Below are positions 1 through 11,762 of a stretch of 64,000 nucleotides of DNA, piece after piece (the stretch's first letter is position 1; the number at the start of each line of letters is the position of its first letter). The position numbers and the translations under genes are program-made. Where the stretch lies: positions 22,327,501 through 22,391,500 of the forward strand of contig OZ005605.1 in the NCBI GenBank assembly GCA_963930655.1. Reading direction: 5' to 3'. The stretch is from Myrica gale. Its lineage: Eukaryota > Streptophyta > Magnoliopsida > Fagales > Myricaceae. The notes below the pieces were generated by a model. It ran no database searches. It was given only the letters and a program-made list of their open reading frames with translations, and was not told the DNA's origin.

Positions 1-196
1 CTACAAAATTATGGACTGCTTCTAAGCAAATTCCTTACCTTTCCAAGACCACTCTTCTTCAGTTGTTCTCTTCTATCATACTGCTCTAGATCGATGGGGA
101 ACTACACAACAGAAGCAACATTTCAGATACTACATTTCTTTCCTCCACGATCATCAATAAAGATTGAGGATGAAAATGAGGGAACTTTAACCATAC

Positions 197-310
197 ATCA
201 GTCAAAATTTTCAAAACTGCAGCACGGATATTAATGTTTGGTAAGCTTCCGTCAGGAAGAGGTTCAAGCCAATTCTTTAACAGATTTAGCACTCCATGAT
301 CCAAGAATTC
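197..310 (-). pseudogene. IWS1: IWS1-like TFIIS-N domain exon, distal copy
   Basis: On the minus strand an exon-like block of exactly 38 codons begins after a TTAG acceptor at 311-314 and ends at a GAT codon followed by a GTATGG donor (191-196). It reads EFLDHGVLNLLKNWLEPLPD and continues through GSLPNINIRAAVLKILTD, the best conserved stretch of plant IWS1/SPN1, the nuclear elongation factor that works with SPT6 and RNA polymerase II. The splice sites are intact, but the exons expected on either side are not found in the window. This is therefore a gene fragment. It is duplicated at 4710-4823. Confidence 0.85.
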
Positions 311-1556
311 CTAACACCCTCATGATCATCCTAATCATTCAAGAGACAGAAACAATTAGAAACTCATACATATAGACAAAAGTGACTCATGGTTACTCTA
401 ATGGACAAGCTTTGGATTTAAATAAAAGAAGAAACAATTATGCAATAAATCAAAATACGGTATTACTTCCCAAGGGGAGAAAATCCAAGATAAAACTAGT
501 TTAAAAAGATATAGCAGTTAAAGGTTTTTTTATAAGTGATATAGCAGTCTGTTGGGTACAGATCTGCCTCTGATACCACTTGTTGAGCACGGAACGGAAA
601 AACCACAAACACAAGGAGGCCAATATTTACGTGGTTCGGCAACTGCCTACGTCCACGGAGGAGAGTATTTTAATTTCACTCACAGAATCAAAACTTTACA
701 AACTCTCAACTCTCACACCGCACATTTCTCCTCACAAATTCTCTCAACCCACGGGTGCTCTTCAACTGAGAGACACCCCTTTTTCTCTCAACACACTGGT
801 GATCTACATCGGAGAGTCACTCTATATCTCTCCACCCACAGGGTGCTCTTCGCAGAGAGGCACACAGAACTTCATTACAAGAGTTCGAATTTATAGCGAG
901 AGAAGTGAAGAAAACTTCAAGATTTGCTGCTTGCAAATCTTCTTCTTTCGGTGCATTTAATTCCCTGTCGATGGTGGCTGAAACATTTCAAGATTTGCGG
1001 CAAGATTTATACCGCAAATCTTGACTCCTCTTTTGCAGCAAAGATCAGCCGCACCTTTTGACTTTGGGGCTGAAATGCTTCATGCTGGTGGGGCATGGAT
1101 TTTACGCCAACAATTCTCCCCCTCCATGCCACACAAAAGAGAATATATCTCCTGACATCTTCAGTTGGAGGTGCTCATCCCAGATATGTCCCACATAGCT
1201 CCACCTACGACAACATGTCAGCTGAAACCTTCAGTGCTCTCTTTGGAAGTCTCACCAACTCATACATCTGATTCTTCTACAAGGGAATCTTTTCATCTTG
1301 CAACTCTTGTGCAAGGCATCTTGCAACTCCTGTGCAAGGTATTCTTTTCATCTTGCATCACCTGTGCAAGGCATCTTGCAGCTCCTGAATCAACCTGTGA
1401 GTTCTGACTTCACAACACCTTTGTTTCTCCCCCTCATCAATAAGAAGAATATAATCTGATTTCGGAAATCTCTTCGACGGGATCAGTGACAACCCTCTCT
1501 CCGTGGAGGATCGTCAATCAGAGGAAGTTCATCATCACTGGATCACTTGTGATGAC

Positions 1557-1960
1557 CATACATCTTCTAGTGGAGAATATACTCCTGCTCAACACTCATT
1601 TCTGCAACCTTGGTGGAGGGGGTACGTCTCCCCCTGCTCAACACCCTCTTCTGCATCCTCTAGTGGAGCGGGTAGCTGTACCCCTATGCTCAACACTCTC
1701 TCAGCAACTTCTGGTGGAACGATATCTTCTTCTCTCGCTCAACACCCTCCATCACCTTCCTCTTCTGGGGAACCGTCCTGCGTTCCTTCAGTGTCTGTGG
1801 CAAACTGAAGTCGTCTAGGACTGAATAATATCCAGAGCACTTTTCATATCACCTGGGTTTGATAATCTTCTGAAGCGATCAGCTCCAGGATCCCAAAACC
1901 TGTATCCAAATCTTCTAGTGGAGTGAGTAACCGGTCTCCAACTCAACACCTATCTCTGCA
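1557..1960. repeat. diverged copies of a GTGGAG...CTCAACACC minisatellite
   Basis: Several imperfect units in which a GTGGAG-rich half is followed by a CTCAACACC half. They are spaced roughly 50-60 bp apart inside the copia fossil and resemble the tighter array at 2765-3140. Seen directly; function unknown. Confidence 0.55.
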
Positions 1961-2178
1961 GCTTGGATACATGTGCAAACACTTTGCACCTAATCACTCT
2001 CCAACGAGAGGAGGATATCTTTCAGCCAGACCACACTATCTCCGGAACCTCAAGCTTCAACAGATCTGTTAGTGTTCTGCTCATGAAGTAACATGCTGCA
2101 TATCTGTTACCACCAAAGACATCTCTTTAAAAGGGACCGTAGATCAAAGTGTACCAGGATCACCAACTTTGATCTTCT

Positions 2179-2649
2179 CTAGACTCTTTTTCTGCAAAGG
2201 GTTGGGCGCGCTTTCCCTCCTGGATGCATTTTTCTCTGCCAATGTAACCCTTTCTCCCTCATGTATCTGAGTCTCTTATGCCACAGATTTGGAGATGCCT
2301 CACCTTCACCCGCTTTGAGGCCATCATCACATATCTTCACATGAGTCAATAACGTGCCACACATGTGTCCACAAGTGACCACCACAATATCTTTCGTCAA
2401 CATCCAGGTATTGTTGCTGAAGCGGTTGTCATAGCCCTGGCGGTAAAGGGCTAACACAAATATTGGATTTCGCCGGAGGTGGGGCACTTGTATAACACCA
2501 TGGTACATGATACATTGGACTTTTCTGATCGCATACACCAGCGATCTTAGAGGAACTGGAGTTTCCTCTTTCCACTGTACCATAGTCTCCGGCTCCATGA
2601 AGAAGTCTTTGCGAGGAGAGACGTGGTAGGAAGCTACTGTATCTACCAC
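2179..2649 (-). mobile_element. copia gag-pol remnant: protease to GAG-pre-integrase region
   Basis: The minus-strand translation resembles the copia polyprotein between the aspartic protease and the integrase. Recognisable parts are a VASYHVSPRKDFF block like the post-protease segment, a central region like the one before the pre-integrase domain, and LWHKRLRYMREKGL, which matches the pre-integrase LWHxRLGHMxxxGL motif. It belongs to the fossil element at 552-4489. No reverse transcriptase or integrase core was seen nearby. The element is broken. Confidence 0.75.
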
Positions 2650-2764
2650 CCATTCTACATCCGTACTCGCAACATGAACATAACCTTCTTCAAAATCTCC
2701 AGGAAGAGTGAATAAACTTTCACCATCTTCCTCTTTCTCGGCTGGTTGCTAGCCTTCATTTCTC

Positions 2765-3140
2765 CAGCTTCTGCTGGAGGAGGTGACAACGCCTTCTACT
2801 CAACACCCTCTGCATGTGCCGCAATGTCTAGTGGAGGAGGTGACAACGCCTTCTACTCAACACTCTCTGCATCTGCAACAATGTCTGGTGGAGGAGGTGA
2901 TCCACCCTCTACTCAACACCCAATGCATCTATCCGGTGGAGGAGGAACTGCACCATCTACTCAACACCCTGTATCTCCTGCATTATTTGGTGGAGGAGGT
3001 GATTCACCCTCTACTCAACACCCTGTATCTCCCTGCAGTATTTGGTGGAGGAGATGACAACACCCTCTACTCAACACCTCATCATCTCCTGCAGTATCTG
3101 GTGGAGGAGGTGGCAGTAACATCTACTCAACACCGAGTCA
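2765..3140. repeat. minisatellite of roughly 45-60-bp units inside the copia fossil
   Basis: About seven imperfect head-to-tail copies of a unit containing GGTGGAGGAGGTG followed by CTACTCAACACC. Units vary slightly in length and sequence. On the plus strand they can be translated, but the frame changes between units, so I regard the array as non-coding. It lies between the pol remnant and the leader region of the element. Confidence 0.8.
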
Positions 3141-3627
3141 TCTTCTGCAGCATCATGCGCAATCCCGAAACCTGAATTCGCCATTGACTCGCCTATATCT
3201 AAGGCTCAAATAGCTTGTTGCTCTACGTTCGAAGTTGAATCTCGCAAAACGGAGCCCACCGTTACGTCCGGAACGGTCGAAATAGTAAGAAACAGGTCCG
3301 GCTGGCCCAAAAATGACAAAAATTGGGCCCAAAATGCACAAAATTCGAATCTGAAATATTCTATCCAGAAATGGAATATTCCGTCCAAACTAACGGAATA
3401 TTCTCCAAAGATGTTGTCTCCGTTAACTTTTCCGTCAAAGTTAACTCGGTGAGTTGACTCACATCAACTCGGCATGACTCGCATAAAATCAGCATCACTC
3501 GGTCTGAATCGCCGAGTTGACCCGGTAACCCGGTCGTCTCGTCGCGAGGAATTCCCAGTTAGTTCCAAAATTCTATTTGGACACAGATCGGGTCTCGGCC
3601 GAACGAAAATTCCGGCCACCTTCCGGC

Positions 3628-3735
3628 TCTGATACCACTTGTTGGGATCAGAACTGCCTCTGATACCACTTGTTGGGTACAGATCTGCCTCTGATACCAC
3701 TTGTTGAGTACAGATCTGCCTCTGATACCACTTGT
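3628..3735 (-). repeat. short tandem array of primer-binding-site units
   Basis: The segment CTGATACCACTTGTTG, which is the complement of the primer-binding motif plus the LTR tip, occurs four times here at spacings of roughly 30-38 bp, and once more at 570-586. The copies are separated by GGTACAGATCTGCCT-like spacers. Such an array next to an LTR suggests repeated slippage or imperfect reverse transcription of the leader. Confidence 0.75.
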
Positions 3736-4709
3736 TGAGCACGGAACGGAAAAACCACAAACACAAGGAGGCCAATATTTACGTGGTTCGGCAAATGCCT
3801 ATGTCCACGGAGGAGAGTATTTTAATTTCACTCACAGAATCAAAACTTTACAAACTCTCAACTCTCACACCGCACATTTCTCCTCACAAATTCTCTCAAC
3901 CCATAGGTGCTCTTCAACTGAGAGACACCCCTTTTTCTCTCAACACACTGGTGATCTACATCGGAGAGTCACTCTATATCTCTCCACCCACATGGTGCTC
4001 TTCGCAGAGAGGCACACAGAACTTCATTACAAGAGTTCGAATTTATAGCGAGAGAAGTGAAGAAAACTTCAAGATTTGCTGCTTGCAAATCTTCTTCTTT
4101 CGGTGCATTTAATTCCCTGTCGATGGTGGCTGAAACATTTCAAGATTTGCGGCAAGATTTATACCGCAAATCTTGACTCCTCTTTTGCAGCAAAGATCAG
4201 CCGCACCTTTTGACTTTGGGGCTGAAATGCTTCATGCTTGTGGGGCATGGATTTTACGCCAACAATTCTCCCCCTCCATGCCACACAAAAGAGAATATAT
4301 CTCCTGACATCTTCAGTTGGAGGTGCTCATCCCAGCTATGTCCCACATAGCTCCACCTACGACAACATGTCAGCTGAAACCTTCAGTGCTCTCTTTGGAA
4401 GTCTCACCAACTCATACATCTGATTCTTCTACAAGGGAATCTTTTCATCTTGCAACTCTTGTGCAAGGCATCTTGCAACTCCTGTGGGGAACTACAGGAG
4501 TTGCATAATCAAGCTACAAAATTATGGACTGCTTCTAAGCAAATTCCTGACCTTTCCAAGACCACTCTTCTTCAGTTGTTCTCTTCTATCATACTGCTCT
4601 AGATCGATGGGGAACTACACAACAGAAGCAACATTTCAGATACTACATTTCTTTCCTCCACGATCATCAATAAAGATTGAGGATGAAAATGAGGGAACTT
4701 TAACCATAC

Positions 4710-4823
4710 ATCAGTCAAAATTTTCAAAACTGCAGCACGGATATTAATGTTTGGTAAGCTTCCGTCAGGAAGAGGTTCAAGCCAATTCTTTAACAGATTT
4801 AGCACTCCATGATCCAAGAATTC
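4710..4823 (-). pseudogene. IWS1: IWS1-like TFIIS-N domain exon, proximal copy
   Basis: Copy of the 38-codon exon at 197-310, with the same acceptor and donor. It lies about 480 bp downstream, on the minus strand, of the IWS1-like first exon at 5304-5741. In intact plant IWS1 the region between these two blocks encodes well over a hundred residues, including the charged segment before the TFIIS-N fold. None of it is visible here, so a productive transcript is unlikely. Confidence 0.85.
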
Positions 4824-5303
4824 CTAACACCCTCATGATCATCCTAATCATTCAAGAGACAGAAACAATTAGAAACTCATACATATAGACAAAAGTGACT
4901 CATGGTTACTCTAATGGACAAGCTTTGGATTTAAATAAAAGAAACAATTATGCAATAAATCAAAATACGGTATTACTTCCCAAGGGGAGAAAATCCAAGA
5001 TAAAACTAGTTTAAAAAGATATAGCAGTTAAAGGTTTTTTTATAAGTGATATAGCAGTCAAAGTTCAAATTCAACCTTGCTTGGTTACCAAACAATTTGA
5101 GTCTTGGTACATTTTGTGCACACAGAAACTAATACTTTCTTAAAATTATGGTCAGACTTAAACATTACAATAGCCCAATACCCGAACTCAAGAAGAAATC
5201 TGAGTTTCTTGCTCAAGACCAATGAACTTAATTGAACTTAATTTCTCAAGACCATAGAACTTAATTGAACTTAATTGCTCAAGACCATAGAAATCTAGTA
5301 TAC

Positions 5304-5741
5304 CTCGGAATTGTAACCGGCAATGGTGTCCCACATCTCCTTTACCTCACCATCGCGATCCTTCCCGAATGAAAACCCTCTCTTGGAGAAATTATTGGAC
5401 TTGCCCTTCCCTGAAGAAAATCCTCTCCTCTCCCCCTTGTGTCTCTTCTCCTTCTTCCCACTACTCCCACCACCACCACTCTCCTTTCTCTTCTTCCTAT
5501 TCCTCTCAAAGCCCTCATCGTCCTCGTCCTCATCGACCAGGCTAGGAACCACGATCTCCTTCGCCCCGGTGTTCTCGCCCTTCTTGATCAGCCGTTTCCA
5601 GGGCTTCGTCTTCAACGACGAGGGGTCTGCATCATAGACCGGCGTCGTAGACCGCTCTCGCTGCCACAGGGGTGAGGGCTGTGCGGGGGAAAGTGATTTC
5701 GTTTTTAAGAAAGGGAAGGGGGAGGTGGGGAACGGCAGCAT
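5304..5741 (-). pseudogene. IWS1: IWS1-like first-exon relic (N-terminal acidic/basic region)
   Basis: The minus-strand frame contains RERSTTPVYDAD, then a lysine/arginine-rich stretch with an acidic DEDEDDEGF patch, and ends EVKEMWDTIAGYNSE before a GTATAC donor (5298-5303). These blocks match the order in the N-terminus of plant IWS1. The usual first residues (MG..DPYRDEDGEPLMD type) are absent. They are replaced by a low-complexity start (MLPFPTSPFPF...), and an AT-rich transposon-like tract begins at about 5744. The exon is therefore truncated at its 5' side. With the two downstream exon copies it forms a decayed IWS1 locus. Confidence 0.8.
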
Positions 5742-6419
5742 TTCACTTCAAAAAAAAATTATTTGCAGTTTTTTTAATAATAATTTTATATTTTGTAGTT
5801 ATATATTTTTAATAAATTAAAAACAGTTGTAAATTATAATAATATTTGAAAATATTTATACATAGTATTAAATACATAGCATATTATTTAATATTTTTGT
5901 ATAACTAGGTAATAAAGAACTTAATTAAAACAAGTTCATAGTACTAATATATAATATTTATAATTTAAAAATATAAACTATCATAACAACAATAACCAGA
6001 TATTAAGTTATGTACTTAATTATATAAACTAATTAATCTCACAATATCTTTTATTTGAAATTAAATAATATGTCATAATTAAATATTATTATATTACTAA
6101 TTATTACAAATATATATATGCCCATTATAAGCATATGATAATAGATGTCTAAACTGCTTAGATTTAAAATACATTTAATAGAACAACCATAGATATAACT
6201 TTCATAACATTATTTCTAATTCCACATAACAACTTCAATTTTCATTAAACTCCTTTTAATTTCATATCTTATTATGTAGGTCTCTTAAAATGTTTTTTAA
6301 ACACATGAAAAAAATAAAAATATGTATTAAAAGGAATAAAATAGTCTATAAAATAATTATTAACATTAAATAAAATATATTTTTGAATTTTTCAAATTTT
6401 TTTAAAATTATACTTATAG
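5742..6419. other. AT-rich intergenic stretch, possible CACTA interior
   Basis: Very AT-rich with no convincing gene. CACTTCAAAAAAAAA at 5744 could be a worn left tip of the CACTA element whose right end lies at 6625, but the 3-bp flanks do not match, so this is unproven. Confidence 0.4.
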
Positions 6420-6625
6420 CAACAGTTTTTGAAAAAATCGCTGCTAAAGATGAACTCTACAGTGGCGGTCAATATGACCGCCGCTGTAGATACCTGATTT
6501 CTAGCAGCGTTTTGAAAAAATCCTGCTAAAGTGGGGTCTATAGCGGCGGAGTGACCGCCGCTAAAGGTATTACCTTTAGCAGTGTTTTGAAAAAAACGCT
6601 GTTATAGACCTGTTTTTTTGTAGTG
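6420..6625. mobile_element. CACTA (En/Spm) element, right end with subterminal repeats
   Basis: The stretch ends in TTTTTTTGTAGTG, the inverted CACTA tip. It carries repeated GGTCTATAGCGGCGG / CCGCCGCTAAAG motifs in both orientations, the subterminal repeat pattern of plant CACTA elements. The same motifs recur at 14627-14997 and 29577-29779. No transposase is visible, so it is probably non-autonomous. Confidence 0.7.
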
Positions 6626-8168
6626 TGTAAACGTATTAACACACAATTTTGCCCCATTTCCTTATGAGAGAGGGTTGCTTTTCGGAGTTTTTGGGGGCAT
6701 CACCCGAATTATCCTTGAATCTATGAAGGTTTCGACACTCCTTGAATTTTTTTTAATGCTTTTGTAGTGCAAGACTCTTATGAGTAAGATTTGAGAATGT
6801 TGATCCAAAAAAAAAGACATCACCATTTTCAGGTAAAAGACAAACGACATCGACATTTACCCAAATGGCAATTCATATAAACAGGAGGGATCGCGTACGT
6901 CTTGTTGTCCAAACATGTAGGCCTGAAGATGCAATAAGGTTAAATACACAGTATATTTGTTCAGGGGTTTGTTTCTTTGGGTCATGGGCTTCACAACACG
7001 AGATAGTCTATCAGTCTCAAATTCCTCTACCCACCCCTTGTTGTCTGGATTAACTTCCAATATTTAATTGTCGAAATTCTTTTTCTATCATACCTTATAT
7101 TTTTTTTAGGCTTTTAAATAATTTATATTAACTCATAATATAAATATAATCATAACATAATTTTATATAAATTTTTTAGACCTAACCACTTAAACTTCTA
7201 TCTTTTCTTACTATTTGTCTGTTCTTTTTATATTATTTTTTTTAATTATGTACTGTATTTATTTTTTCTTTCACACAGCCAGAAGAAGCAAACACCACGG
7301 TTCCAAAAATTTGTTCCCCCACAAAGTACCAGTTTTTCGGTTTCAAGTCGTGAAATCAAAATTCATTTCATGGGTGTCAATTACTTTGGCGTACAGCTAA
7401 CATTTGCCGGCCCCTCAACCTAATAGTTAGTAAAGCTTGGATGCCGAGTAATCGCCTGACCATTTATAGCGGCTTCTGTCTTACATGCAGAAGATTTTAT
7501 TGACTTAAATCACGAGTCCATTTTTTGGTTTTTGTAGCCACATTTGAACGTCCCTCTTCAGGCTATCCCTTTTTTGTGGAATATTTTTTAATATATCAAG
7601 TAGTGTAGATTCTATTAAGAGTCTGTCTGTAAGAAATTAGAAGAAAAAAATTTCCACTCCATCCAAGCAGCCGCTAAACCGAGAAAGAAAACCGTCGTGA
7701 CGGGTTAGAATTATAAGCTATCCCCGATCGATATCTTGTGCTCAAAGCACGAAAATGGATCTGCCCGTAATCCAAAGCAAATTGAACCGGAGTAGGACTA
7801 CAGACAAAAACAGAAAAAGACATGACAAAGACTGGAACTATTTCGCTTCTGGAAATTAACAGCTTAGACAATTGATACTTCCAGATAGATCGCGGCAGCA
7901 GACTACCTTACACGAACTAATTGTTACCCTAGGGAGTAGGGCCTAGACCAATTATCAATAGTATAGAGGGCGTGCAATCTAACTTCATTTCAATTCATAC
8001 CGAAGGGGTGTTTCTCGCCAAAAATTGGATCGGCCAGATCTAATTCAATCCACAAATAAAAAAGTTGCGTGGTATCCCAGTGGGCTGATACGACATAGTT
8101 CTGGAACTGTTCTGTTACCATAACGTAGCAAAACATACAAGACCTTACACAAAGCACACACGATTATT
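6626..8168. other. intergenic region, no gene recognised
   Basis: Mixed AT-rich sequence without a recognisable coding region. The part next to 8168 is probably the 3' untranslated region of the esterase gene that ends there (minus strand). Confidence 0.4.
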
Positions 8169-11100
8169 TCAGTACTGCTGGAAAGCCTTAAGGGGGTCAC
8201 TAGGGTCGATGTTAGCTAGCAGTGGGAGATCTACTGGCAAAACCTCCAGACTCAAGCCCTCATCCTTCAGCTTCATGACCACTTCCTCAAACACAATCCT
8301 GTTTCCACCCTGAGACAGGTGCAAACCATCTCTGCAATATTTTGAATAAACAAAAGTTCATCAGACCTTATAGTATAACCCTTCGCAAACCACTATTGCC
8401 TGCTTGAAAAAACTCTCGCGAAATGGGATTAATACAGGGACCCATTAAGGACAAAAGGTAATTTCCATCCTCAAATATATTAGATTACAACAGCAGGTGC
8501 AAACACCATATATACGCATACAAAAAAGTAGAGAATGGAATACCTCAGACAAGCAGTTTGCCAGTCAGGAAACTGCTGCATTCTGGTCCAGAGGTCCACC
8601 ACTGGGATCCCACATTCTTTAGCAACAGCAATGCATGCTTTAGCATAAGAACCAGCAGCTTCATTTGTCCTCTCAGGCAGGCCCAAAGGATTCTCAATGA
8701 AAGGAAATCTGCATAAAAAGTTGTTCTCACTCTTCAACTTCTTTCTTTCCCATTGAAGTTGACATCATTAGCGCCTCAAATGACCAAACATTGCAGGTCA
8801 AGATAAAATGAAGTGAAGAACATCGCAAAACGACAGAAAATGATATATGACATTGATGTTAAGGAATTAGCTAAAGATCTTGTATGGCAGAATCATACCG
8901 AAGGCGCGACTCTTCATCGATTGGAGGAGGGGTTATGAGAATAATTTGAGTCTTCGACCATCGCTTCTGAAAACATCAAAGGAAAACAGAAAAGGGAAAA
9001 TTTTGGTGTGATGCAAATAGAAAGCAAAAAAAAAAAGAACTATACATGTAGCAGATACCTTTGGTTCCTTATGTTGAACTATAAACGCTTCAATGCACTT
9101 GTAGCTAAGGCAGATCCGGTTTTTTTTTTTTGGGAGACATCCAATCACAGCCATTTTTTTTATCTGTTTAGTTACGCTTGGCGATGTTCAAAACTTCGGG
9201 CAGACAGAACACAACAATTATTGAAGCGTCTCATAGATTGAAACTACAAAGGATTTAAGAAGATGAAAATAGGAAAGTTTTTCGTCCTTTGTCAGGTGAT
9301 GTTGGAGTGTCAAATCTAATTAAAAAAGGAAAGTTTAATTTCACTCCTCATTGAATTATTTTTTTACTTTAATATTTATTCAAATATTTTATCTATTTAC
9401 GTATAGCACTCAAAATAAATTATAATATAATCTCTCTTCTTCGTCTAATTATTCTTTTTCATTATAATATTCATTTAACTCTTCTATTACTTCATTTTTT
9501 TACTAACTCCTATAAAGTATATTAACTTTATTACTAACTTTTATACACCAAACTTTTAACCACCAAATTTTTTACAATCAAACACTACAATAGACAGTAA
9601 CCTCTCTTCACTTTTTCTCCAAAATCCCTATACTAAAATTTTAACTAACCCAAACTTTTGGCACTCAAAATTTTTAAGTGATTAAAAACATTATAAAATA
9701 ATCTCTCTCATATCTAATTATTTTTTATTATAATATTAATGTAAATCTTCTTGAACTTTATTTTTTCACCAATTTTCATAAACTATATTAATTTTTTCAC
9801 TAAATCTATACTACTACAACAAAATTTTTACAATAGAACACACGAGTATATTTAAGTGGACAGCATTCTCTCTTACTTTTTTTTTTCTTTTTTAAGGTGT
9901 TATTTGTCTGTGGAAATTTTGGGTGGCAGAAAGGTTGAGGTATTGGAGTTACGCAAAAAGTGAAAATATTTTGTAAAAGTTAATAAAATAATGAAGAAAG
10001 AGAAGATTTGAGTGAATAATATAATAATAATAAATTATTTGATATAAAAAAATTATTATAATATAATGCTTTATAATATATCCAAAATGTTGATGCCCAC
10101 GGCATTTCGGACAACAAACGACCCTTAGCCAACCACCTCACCCTTAGGGGGAAGCAGCTGCATACTATTGGCTTAGAAAAAAAACCAAAAAAGCATACTA
10201 TCTATTGGAGTATGGAAAATCTAAACTCGATACACGTGCGAGAAAGAAAAAGTTACAAGTCCTTGAATGCAACGCTCTGCGTCCTCGGTAGCCTGACGTT
10301 TCTATGCAGTGGGCAGTAATCGAGAACGATACGTTCGTTTTCACACTTTTTCAGGGTTCTAACTATATTCACGTATCTATCACCGAATATATTTAAAATT
10401 TAAACACAAATATCAATACATTTTACACAATCTCCAACAATTTTTTAATTTTTTATTCAACATAAATTTTCTCTCTCTATACTTTTTCACATAACTCTAA
10501 TACTTTTTTATTAAACAATTACATCAAATAATTTCTCTTTTCACTTTACACAAATACCAATAAAATACTATTCAACATAAAAATTCACAACTTCTCTAAA
10601 ATCCTACATTTTTACTCAACACGAACATAACCCAGGTCTACACAATTTTTGTTTTTTTTTTCAGGTAGGTCTACGCAAGTTTCACTTTCATATTGGCAAG
10701 CCAATCCAACTACAAAATTATTTCAGCTAAGTGGAAAACGACAAAAAACGACATCCGGGCGACCTCCACAGACCCACTTCTTGGCGCCATCCCATTTCTT
10801 TGACCTCCCAATCCCAAAGAAGTCTCAAACCGCTTTACGTTCCTAATGAATCTCTAGCACGGTAAAGTCATCCAGTACAAAGGATAGTATAATCTCTACA
10901 CAACTAATTCCCCATTTTCGGGCCATTCATGGACAATGATTTTCCTAGGTCCAACACTGAAAGCAACTCTTTCAGGATCGTGCGTGCCCGTGTTTCTGTG
11001 TGGACCTCTGTGGGTGTAAGGGAAAGAAAGAGAGAGAGTTCACCTTGAGAGAGGAGATAACGGAGATGAGGTTGGGCTTATATTCCTCAAGGGGCACGTG

Positions 11101-11512
11101 TTGGAACGCTGAGCATCTGTCTGGAAGGCAAGCGTCGTTTGCACCGAAGAACACGGTCAAAGCTAATGGTTCAAAACCATCACCGCCTTCCACCGCATGA
11201 AAAACCTTGTCTAGCACCTTCAGGGCCCACCTCGTGTTGTACCCACTGTACCCTCTTAGCACCACATCAACCTGATAATCAAAAAGGTAACAGAGTGTTC
11301 CAAAAATTTCATAGAGCCAGTCCAACCCAGTATCCAAATCACCCTAAGAAAACATAGAAAAGAACTGCTAAAGACATATTCTTCTTAGAAGCTATCAAAG
11401 ATCAAGAGAATACCGTGCGAGAGAAATGGTTGGCAAGAGATGCACCCCAGCCTCCATCCTCAAAGGACTCCTCAGTGATCGAGTCACCGAAAAGATAGAT
11501 CTTTGGCCTCAT
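8169..11512 (-). CDS. GDSL esterase of the CPRD49 / isoamyl acetate-hydrolysing type
   Basis: Five coding exons on the minus strand give 240 residues: 11414-11512, 11044-11271, 8899-8966, 8544-8708 and 8169-8331. All junctions are GT/AG and the phases agree. The protein starts MRPKIYLFGDSITEESFEDG, giving a block I serine at about residue 11. It has FFGANDAC (block III Asn about 78) and ends with DGLHLS (Asp188/His191), so the full SGNH catalytic set is present. No signal peptide is seen, which fits the cytosolic plant IAH1/CPRD49 group that hydrolyses short acyl esters; the exact substrate is unknown. The length matches the family (about 240-255 aa). Intron 2 is about 2.1 kb and full of MITE-like DNA. 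A TATA-like box lies about 245 bp upstream. Confidence 0.92.
9895..10130. mobile_element. MITE-like AT-rich element in intron 2 of the esterase gene
   Basis: Begins GTTATTTGTCTGTGGAAATT and ends near GACAACAAACGAC. The interior shares GAGTGAATAATATAATAATA-type sequence with 22622-22815. A repeat family is evident from these two copies; target duplications could not be fixed. Confidence 0.5.
10340..10632. mobile_element. MITE, same family as 44325-44630
   Basis: About 290 bp, closely similar over its whole length to 44325-44630 (shared ACAAATATCAATACATTTTA, CAACATAAATTTTCTCTCTC and similar blocks). The tips read like GGTTATGTTCG / CGAACATAACC inverted repeats, the left one being worn. It lies inside intron 2 of the GDSL esterase. 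Confidence 0.65.
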
Positions 11513-11754
11513 CTTTCACCAATCTCAAAATGGCTTTTTGCTTCGAAGTGATCAACTGTGTCTTTATATTATCTACGTGAGGTTACCTCACAAGCTTCTT
11601 AATTGATGCAACCCAAAACCTGCAAAACTGAACTGAATTCTGACAGTCTTGCCTTCTGGATACAATTAAGAGCTGGAGTTTATTGCTCCTTTGGATAAAA
11701 GCCGATCTCTTTTAAATGCGCCACCACCCTAATAACTCCACCCCAAAACGCTGG

Positions 11755-11762
11755 TATTTATA
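11755..11762 (-). promoter_or_regulatory. TATA-like box of the CPRD49-type esterase
   Basis: TATAAATA on the minus strand, about 245 bp before the start codon at 11512. It suits a transcription start near 11730. Position and motif only. Confidence 0.5.

Larger units (their letters stand above)
552..4489 (-). mobile_element. broken Ty1/copia retrotransposon (fossil)
   Basis: Two long direct repeats share about 785 bp: 552-1337 and 3704-4489, offset 3152. The left one looks like an LTR from TGTTG at 581 to CAACA at about 1417, with a purine-rich tract next to it on the minus strand (about 1424-1440). The minus-strand primer-binding motif TGGTATCAGAGG lies next to the TGTTG end of both repeats, typical of initiator-methionine tRNA priming. 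Between them lie a protease/pre-integrase coding remnant, short tandem repeats and a long non-coding stretch. Primer-binding sequence also lies outside the left repeat, which suggests it derives from a tandem element arrangement. The element is broken in several ways. The repeats are very similar, so the rearrangement is not ancient. Confidence 0.8.
1..5060. repeat. 4.5-kb tandem duplication around an IWS1 relic
   Basis: Positions 1-551 recur almost unchanged at 4514-5060, an offset of 4513 bp. The repeated block carries an IWS1-like exon and AT-rich intron sequence. Between the two copies lies a broken copia element. Because the window opens inside the first copy, the unit may continue to the left. 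The two copies differ by only a few bases, including a small indel in a purine run near 428 and 4937, so the duplication is fairly recent. Seen directly; how it formed is inference. Confidence 0.9.

Noticed and set aside
552-1818. Plus-strand open frames at 552-960, 1165-1407 and 1486-1818
   Set aside because: They read through LTR and minisatellite sequence of a minus-strand copia fossil, recur in the second LTR, and match no protein family.
2746-3175. Plus-strand frames of 103 and 130 codons rich in GGGG and STQHP words
   Set aside because: By-product of a tandem repeat. The period is not a stable multiple of three and the frame shifts between units.
3464-3775. Minus-strand frame of 103 codons
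   Set aside because: Runs through the leader and primer-binding array of the copia fossil, with no known domain.
5323-5675. Plus-strand frames opposite the IWS1-like exon
   Set aside because: Antisense shadows of a lysine/serine-rich coding exon; the minus-strand frame carries the recognisable motifs.
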